A DNA stretch of 64,000 bases from the NCBI GenBank assembly GCA_037957365.1, contig JARHVA010004091.1, positions 1,216,001 to 1,280,000 of the forward strand, given 5' to 3'. Both the position numbers and the translations under genes were made by a program. Source of the stretch: Torreya grandis. Its lineage: Eukaryota; Streptophyta; Pinopsida; Cupressales; Taxaceae. Shown here piece after piece: positions 58,341-64,000 of this stretch; the stretch's first letter is position 1; the number at the start of each line of letters is the position of its first letter. The notes beneath the pieces are model-generated. The model saw only the letters and a program-made list of their open reading frames with translations, ran no database searches and was not told the origin of the DNA.

Positions 58341-59539
58341 ATAAGGACATTATCAAAAATCCAAGTATCTCACTTTTTTTAAGAACACATTTTCCATTAT
58401 TAAGGAATCACCAAAGCTTAGAAACTACATTCATCTTGACACATTGCTTTAAAAACCCCCACTTGGTGGTTTATTGAACACACCATCAACATCCACTTCC
58501 ATAGATAGTCCATATATAAGTCAAACATCCAATCAACCTTCCACTTAAAAAACCACACCATCTTCTCCATCCCTATTCAAAATTATTGACAAAGTCATGG
58601 GAGAATACGAAATCCAAGATTCTAATTACTTAGGAAAAATCCATATGTCTCCAAAAAAATCATGGAAACCCCATTATCAAAAGGATACTTAGTTCAAACT
58701 TTTGATAAGACCTCATTTTTTGAATGTGGTTTTCTTTTTGGGGAACAAATTTAAATTTTGAATTCATCATGGCTGTATTATAATGAACAACATATTTTCT
58801 TCCTTAATAACCAATATTCCATCACCAAATCCATCATGTGTAATATAATTAATTATAAAGGCAAGGGTCTTGGCCTCCATGAACAAGGATGAATAGAACC
58901 AATCATGATTAAATCCATTGAGGATTTCCATGGTGTAAGATTTAACCCACTTAATATGAGCACAATAATTTACCAAAGTGACTCTTCTAGTGAGTTTGAG
59001 GTAAGCTTTTCAGACACTAAAATGGGTTCCATCTATATCTAATTTGAATATTTATCTTAACCAACTCATTCCATGAAAATGATGTCTTAACACTTGAACT
59101 AACATATACAAACCCAATATAGTGGAACCAATAATAAACACCTATGCTTGATAAATTTAAAAATTATGAAGCAATATCTAAAGTCTTGAGTATAAGAGAT
59201 CATATTATGGTAGATGATCAAAAAAGGGTTTTGCCATTCGGTTATATGATTATGAATATTTTGGAGAATTATTAAATTTATATCATCAAATCAATACCAC
59301 AACAACATATAAATAAGACACATCTAATCATGTATAACTTAAGGAATAACTCAACCATCCTCCACGACCCACAAAATATCAAGAATAATAGACTCTCCTA
59401 GTTGAAGACACAATATTAGTTAACATTAGGAGAAAGGAAAATTTGAAGATAGTTAAGCTTGATATATCATTAACTCAAGAATAATAACAAATATTCAACC
59501 TTTTGATTAATTAAATTTCTAATGTGTTTTGATGGTATT
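58341..59539 (+). other. Protease-RT linker with G-patch-like motif
   Basis: At 58855-58893 the plus strand reads YKGKGLGLHEQG, the G-patch signature described between protease and RT in Tat/Ogre elements; there it may bind RNA. A stop follows it directly. The rest of this 1.2-kb linker, including the Ser-rich region near 58490-58580, shows no other domain. Confidence 0.55.
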
Positions 59540-60275
59540 ATATATACATGCTAAGGATTGATCCTTCACTTCTTGTGCATCATCTTATGGTTCATTTAGA
59601 TGCTAAACCTAAAAAGTAGAAAGTCAAAAAATTGCATCCTAAAGTATCACTCCTAGTGAAGGAATAACTAAAAAATAAGTTAGAGGTTTTATTCATATGT
59701 CACATAGATTACTAGGAATGGATATCTAATTTTTTTCTAGTATCAAAGAAATCCTCTAGAATCAGAGTGTGTATAAATCATGTACCAAATATGACTTTCC
59801 ATTTACAATATATAAATGATTATAGACTCCATTTTTGGTCATGAGATGTTATCTTTAATGGATGGTTTATTAGGTTATAGACAAAACAATATATCTCTCG
59901 AGGACCAACACAAGACAACATTTAAAATACCTTGGGGCACTTGTTGCTATCAATTAATGTCCTTTTTACTCAAGAACATTGGAGCCACATACCCAAGATA
60001 AATGAAAGTTATCATCCATAATATGCTTTGTGATATCATGGAGGACTAAGTTTATGACATTCTTACTAAATCCAAATCTAGATTAGAACATCCTAAGATA
60101 CTCTACAATTTTTTTGATAGAATGAGAGAATATAAGCACTATTTAAGTCTAAATAAGTGTGAATTTGGGGTTGTATCAGTCAAGTTATAAAGATTTGTAG
60201 TTTCACACCATGGCATAAAGTTTGATACTTCTAAAATTTTATCTATCGTTTATCTACACCATAGGGCCCAAGACT
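59540..60275 (+). pseudogene. Reverse transcriptase, 5' two-thirds, second Tat-like element
   Basis: Blocks: VHLDAKPKK and VKKLHPKVSLLVKE (59590-59670), EWISNFFLVSKKSSRIRVCI (59718-59777), HEMLSLMDGLLGYRQNNISL, EDQHKTTFKIPWGTCCYQLM (59840-59960), NIGATYPR, then the catalytic region at 60047-60058. There Y-V-D-D has become stop-V-Y-D, so both Tyr and the first Asp are gone. CEFGVVSVKL and FVVSHHGIKFDTSKILSIVY follow to 60275, where the next element begins. Confidence 0.83.
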
Positions 60276-60280
60276 AAGTA

Positions 60281-61165
60281 TGCGAGGGATAGTCGATTTA
60301 TTTTATGAAGAGTGAATATGTAGATATGTATTTATATGGAATAATAAAAAACACATTAAATGGAGTAGAAGTCTTATTTAAATAAATGAAACTTATATAA
60401 AATATAAAATAATAGGGAATGATATAGTGTATGTACACATAATAGATACATAGAGTAGGATATCTATGTTATGATAATGTGTGCATAGTATACAATATGC
60501 CATAGTTGGTGTGGTATAGAATATATATGTATATCATGATATATATGTTATGGATATGTATTTCATCAACTTGAATGTCCCTATTTAGATATGCATGTTA
60601 TATATTTCACATGCATGACTACAAGGGTAGTTACAAATAATTATTGTAGAGTAAAACAAAGGTGGAGTTAACATGTCTCACCCTCCTTATATTATGATGG
60701 TAGACTTCTCAATTGGGTGGTGACCACTGATTCACTCACATGATTCTTGGTTTTTTGATAATGGTCATAATACCAAGAATCTAGGTTGATAACTAATGGT
60801 AATCAATCTTGAGAGTATAGGCCAATCTGTGATCACTAGTCAAGGAACATGGTTAGGCTAAGATGAAATGTAACTATTATGAAGTGGGTCCCAATAGAAT
60901 AGGCTAATCTATGATTAGATCCTAGTGAGGTGTGTAATAATATGAGATATGGAGTGCACAATATGATGTGTAGGCTACAATCTGAGGTAATTTGTGCATG
61001 CAAGTATATGAGTAAGTGCAGAACTTGTACATAGGAGTATGAGTAATATTTTTACAAAAGAGTGTGTAATATTTCTTGAGAGGTGTGAGCTATACATAGA
61101 TGAATAAATGAAGAGTGTGCTTAGATGCACAGAGGATGCATCCATATTATTCACCCTTTATTGAA
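60281..61165 (-). repeat. Probable 3' LTR of the chromovirus-like element
   Basis: No coding signal lies between the broken RT (60275) and the polypurine-like AAAGGGTGAA (minus strand, near 61173-61164). TG at 60281 gives a CA end on the element strand. Rich in TATAT words near 60510-60560. No second copy lies in the window, so the boundaries are provisional. Confidence 0.4.
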
Positions 61166-61189
61166 GATAAGTGGTCTCCATTGCATAAG

Positions 61190-61700
61190 TATGTAGTTAA
61201 GGAAATTGTACTCAAATTTGTTGATAAATATACCACTTTACTTGATTAACACTTTTTATAATCTTGATCATTAGGATAATTTTATGTGTCATGGTGGGTG
61301 TGTGTTTTTGTCACTTTGATGATTTGGTCATTCTCTATATTTTAAAAGTGTTTGATATCCAATTTAAAATCATGTTGTGTCATTGTTAGCTCAAGAAGTG
61401 GTAGAGTATAAGGCTTGACAAGTTACACATTGAAGACTGGGTGCATGCCCAAATATGAAGGTATATCAAGGATGAAGACATTCTCAGCAAGGACACATAA
61501 TGGTGTAAGGAACATAAAAAAAGGCTTGATATTCTATTGTGGAAATTTCAAGTGTTCCTTCTAAAGGTGTATCCAAACTTTATCACCAACTAAGAATGCA
61601 TGAGGTGTGTGATGTGCATCATGGTGATCCTTGTATTTTACTTGTGTATGATAGATAATATACTAAACCTAATGATAAAAATATTGGATGTGTCATATAA
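61190..61700 (-). pseudogene. Integrase C-terminus with possible chromodomain remnant
   Basis: On the minus strand: APHAFLVGDKVWIHL-like block (near 61610-61560), LDIPSYLGMHPVFNV (near 61480-61435), the tail LVKPYTLPLLEL, then VKW (near 61240) followed by an F-P-x-L-like stretch. A GPY/F-type domain followed by a chromodomain is expected in chromoviruses, where it guides integration to marked chromatin. The chromodomain is too worn to be sure. Confidence 0.45.
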
Positions 61701-62560
61701 ATTTCTTGGCTTTATCCACTTTCCATTTTTATATGTGAAACTTAGTGCTAGTCAGTGCATAATAGGATATGTCTAGAGGTGCCAAAGGTTTAAACTCAAA
61801 ACATGTATAAAATGGATTGTAACCCATAGAGATGTGCAGGGATATGTTGTAGGCATGTTGAATGCACAATATATTTTCATACTAAGTGAAATGATGTGAA
61901 TGGTTTTAATTTCATAGAAGATAAAAAATATGTAATTGACCACTTTAGTTTTCCCATTTATTTGTGTATGAAAAGCTATTGATTGATCCAAATGCAAACC
62001 GATCAAGTCCCACAATGCTTGTCAAAAGTGGATTATAAAGTGAATATATCAATTAGATAGAATGGATGTTGGAATCCATAAATGAACCCAAACATGGTTG
62101 AATAATGATTACGCAGTGCCAATTATGTCAATGTCTTTCTTTCAAGAAACCATGATATCTATCTTGAAAAACTTATCCACTACAATGAATATACTGTCAT
62201 GTTGGCATCTCTTCATAGGTAACCTAATAATGAAATTCATGCTGATAGATTCTTATTATTGAAATGGAACCATTATAGGTGTGTAAAGTCCTATATTCCT
62301 ATTCATGGGTTTTAAATTCAATAATGAATGCAAGACTTAATGTGGCAGTCCACATTTATACACATGTGTGGCTAGAAGAAGTGCAACTACAATGTAACTA
62401 GAGTCTTTGTAAACCTAAATTATCTTTAAGTCTTAGCATAGTGTGCCTCCCAGATGAGTCATTGGTGAGGTGATTTAGTAGGAACATAGAGATTTTTGAG
62501 CTTATAGAGAAGTTGATCAAACAAGTACAACTCTTGAACTTGTTTACCTTGATCTATACT
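61701..62560 (-). pseudogene. Integrase, chromovirus-like element
   Basis: On the minus strand: LLYKLKNLYVPTKSPHQ with LIWEAHYAKT (zinc-finger His region, near 62490-62430), GLYTPIMVPFQ (near 62285-62250), the core with SMNFIIRLPMKR (first catalytic Asp now Asn, near 62235) and DSIFIVVDKFFKIDIMV (near 62200-62150), later WDLIGLHLDQSIAFHTQING and KTKVVN (62013-61930; the Y-H-P-Q-x-D-G-Q-x-E block, with the catalytic Glu now Lys) and PTTYPCTSLWVTIHF (near 61860-61800). The pattern is clear, the gene dead. Confidence 0.75.
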
Positions 62561-62779
62561 AATGTAATTTTCTCTGAAGTCTTAATCAACTGAGTAGAGA
62601 GATACCCAATCTGTGAAGTTATAGTCATATAGCAATATGATGAGTGCATGAACTAGCAATTAGTTAAGATAATATACTAATATATTGTCCTTTTATTTCT
62701 TTTACTTGATTACAAGATGAAAATCTTGAAGGTAAGTCATTCATTACATGTGCCACACATTCTCTATCTTGTTTTACAT

Positions 62780-63020
62780 ATGCTTGAACTAAAGTGGCTT
62801 ATGATTTGAATGAATCACTATCTGTTTCCATAGAACATAGTGGTACCATTACTTGATTTATTAAACAATATCATATAATAATTTTTGATAGGTGGAGTAC
62901 TTTTACATCATGTGATTAAACATATATAAGTGTTATGTGACTGGATGCCCATGTTGCATGAGCACTACACCAAGTGTGTAGTTAGATGCATTGATGTGAA
63001 TTTCAAAGCAATGTGCAATG
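62780..63020 (-). pseudogene. RNase H, chromovirus-like element
   Basis: Minus strand: FEIHINASNYTLGVVLMQHG (near 63004-62945; the catalytic Asp of the T-D-A-S block is now Asn), KYSTYQKLLYDIV (near 62900-62860; catalytic Glu now Leu) and WYHYVLWKQIVIHSNHKPL (near 62845-62790). Classical gypsy type. Confidence 0.72.
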
Positions 63021-63279
63021 TCAGACATTGCTAGAATAGATGATATGTAGAGGCATTATTTTATTTCATCAAAATTATATTATTGCACATGATTCCAATC
63101 AAACTTAGATTTTACATATGGTATGTGGCTGAGAGCACAAGAGATGTTCCATAAACCATAGACACACATGTGGTAGAAGTTATAAAGTCTAAGAAAACTC
63201 CTCAATTCTATAATATTTCATAGAGTAGGCTAATCTTGGATCACTTTGAACTTCTCTAAGTCTACATGGATTCTTACAC

Positions 63280-63990
63280 AATCAGTGATGTAACCCAAGT
63301 ACTAAATCTATGTAGTGTTGAATGTACTCTTTACTAAGTTGGACTATAACTTGTGTTGGTGTAAAGTGTCTAAGATGAATGATATGTTTTCTATATGCTC
63401 CTCCCAATTATTATTGAAGATGAGAATGTCATATAATTATATGATGAATAATAATTTGATTAAAGGCTCAAGTAGATAATCCATTAAGTGCATGGAAGTG
63501 GCTAGTGCATTAGTTAAGTCGAAAGGAATGACCAAACATTTGAATAATCCTTCCCATGTCTTAAATGTTATCTTCTAGATGTATTCAGGATGGACTAGAA
63601 CCTGATGGTAAGCTAACTTCAAGTTGATCTTGGTGAGGTATTGTGCACCTTGGAAATGGTACAAAAGGTCATCAATACATGACATTGGGTATATATTCTT
63701 CACCATTAATATTTTGAGTGCACAATAATCTATGAAAAGTCATGAAGACCCATAATTCGTGGGTGTGAAGACTATTAAACTCTGAAAAAGAGAAGAGCTA
63801 GACCTGATATTGCCTTGATTGAGGATTTCCTTTATCTGGCATTGGATTTCATCATTCTCCCAATCAGATCTATGATATAGGAGTGATTTAGAAGAGGGGA
63901 TCTAAGAACCAAATTGATGCAGTGCTCTACTACATAGTATGTCAAAAGGCCTTTAGGATATATAAAGAATTTAATACAATGTTTTAGTAA
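63280..63990 (-). pseudogene. Reverse transcriptase, chromovirus-like element
   Basis: Minus strand: SLIVFTPTNYGSS and LFIDYCALKILMVKNIYPMS (near 63785-63690), DDLLYHFQGAQYLTKINLKL then AYHQ (near 63680-63605), TFKTWEGLFKCLVIPFDLTN (near 63565-63510), and the catalytic region at 63439-63428, where Y-x-D-D has become stop-L-Y-D. NNWEEHIENISFILDTLHQH follows. A frame change and several stops occur. The 5' end runs off the window. Confidence 0.82.
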
Positions 63991-64000
63991 CGTGTAAAGA

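Larger units (their letters stand above)
42245..60280 (+). mobile_element. Second Tat-like element, 5' part, interrupted and truncated
   Basis: A plus-strand element with a probable 5' LTR (42245-44031), a primer-site candidate (44038), leader (44056-44892 joined to 54828-55540), gag, protease, G-patch-like motif and the first two-thirds of RT. RT stops at about 60275 where the minus-strand chromovirus-like element begins. The element at 44893-54822 is nested in its leader (target duplication AATAT/AATAC). RNase H, integrase and the 3' LTR should lie beyond the window. Lineage rests on the gag, the LLGLPWIH protease block and the G-patch. Confidence 0.7.
60281..64000 (-). mobile_element. Minus-strand chromovirus-like Ty3/gypsy element, 3' part
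   Basis: Reading from the window's right edge downwards: RT (63990-63280), RNase H (63020-62780), integrase (62560-61700), C-terminal tail with possible chromodomain (61700-61190), a polypurine-like sequence and a probable 3' LTR (61165-60281). It interrupts the RT of the second Tat-like element. The 5' LTR, gag and protease are outside the window. The RT and integrase blocks match the chromovirus style (D-L-L-x-x-L-x-G-A-Q-Y-x-T-K; H-G-L-Y-T-P before the integrase core). All frames are broken. Confidence 0.75.

Noticed and set aside
1..64000. Host protein-coding genes, tRNA, rRNA or snRNA genes
   Set aside because: No exon series, no tRNA box A/B pair and no conserved RNA block was seen; all coding traces belong to retroelements. 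Short exons of a host gene cannot be fully excluded by eye.
1..64000. Bacterial or phage origin
   Set aside because: No ribosome binding sites or long ORFs occur; LTR pairs, plant primer sites and target duplications show plant nuclear DNA.

Overview
This window is plant nuclear DNA made almost entirely of old, decayed LTR retrotransposons nested inside one another. I see no intact gene, no host gene, no rRNA or tRNA gene and no CRISPR array. The DNA is very AT-rich and CG dinucleotides are scarce. Every retroelement frame is cut by stops and frameshifts, often of the kind produced when methylated cytosine decays (TGG to TAG/TGA, CAA to TAA, CGA to TGA). Large Tat/Ogre, Athila, chromovirus-like and SIRE-like elements in such a worn state suggest a large-genome seed plant. 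A gymnosperm is plausible, but the sequence does not prove it.

Left half (1-41954). An outer plus-strand Ty3/gypsy element of the Tat/Ogre lineage starts before the window. Its left LTR ends near 1328 and its right LTR ends near 41954. Its parts (leader, gag, protease, RT, classical RNase H, second RNase H, integrase) lie at 1329-3012, 11383-17685 and 37600 onward. Two insertions split it. The first is a minus-strand Tat-like element at 3013-11377, with 1.2-kb LTRs and a perfect ATATG target duplication; it keeps gag and protease but has no recognisable RT or integrase. The second is a plus-strand element at 17686-37599 with 2.3-kb LTRs, an initiator-tRNA-Met primer site and a coiled-coil/zinc-knuckle gag but no pol; it sits in the integrase gene of the outer element. 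Inside its gag lies a third-level insertion, an Athila-like element at 20428-32879 (target duplication GACAT/GACAC) with gag, protease, RT, RNase H, integrase and a long extra 3' ORF region.

Right half (41955-64000). A second plus-strand Tat-like element has a probable 5' LTR at 42245-44031, gag at about 55540-57005, protease near 57950, a G-patch-like motif near 58857 and an RT cut off at about 60275. It is interrupted by a fairly complete gypsy element at 44893-54822 (1.9-kb LTRs, target duplication AATAT/AATAC), whose second RNase H lies before the RT instead of after it. From about 60281 to the window end is the 3' part of a minus-strand chromovirus-like element: LTR, possible chromodomain remnant, integrase, RNase H and RT.

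The relative order of insertion follows from the nesting: outer Tat element, then the minus-strand element and the SIRE-like element, then the Athila-like element; and, separately, the right-hand Tat element, then 44893-54822 and the chromovirus-like element. All boundaries were read by eye. Those supported by matching LTR ends and target duplications are exact or nearly so; those marked approximate are not.
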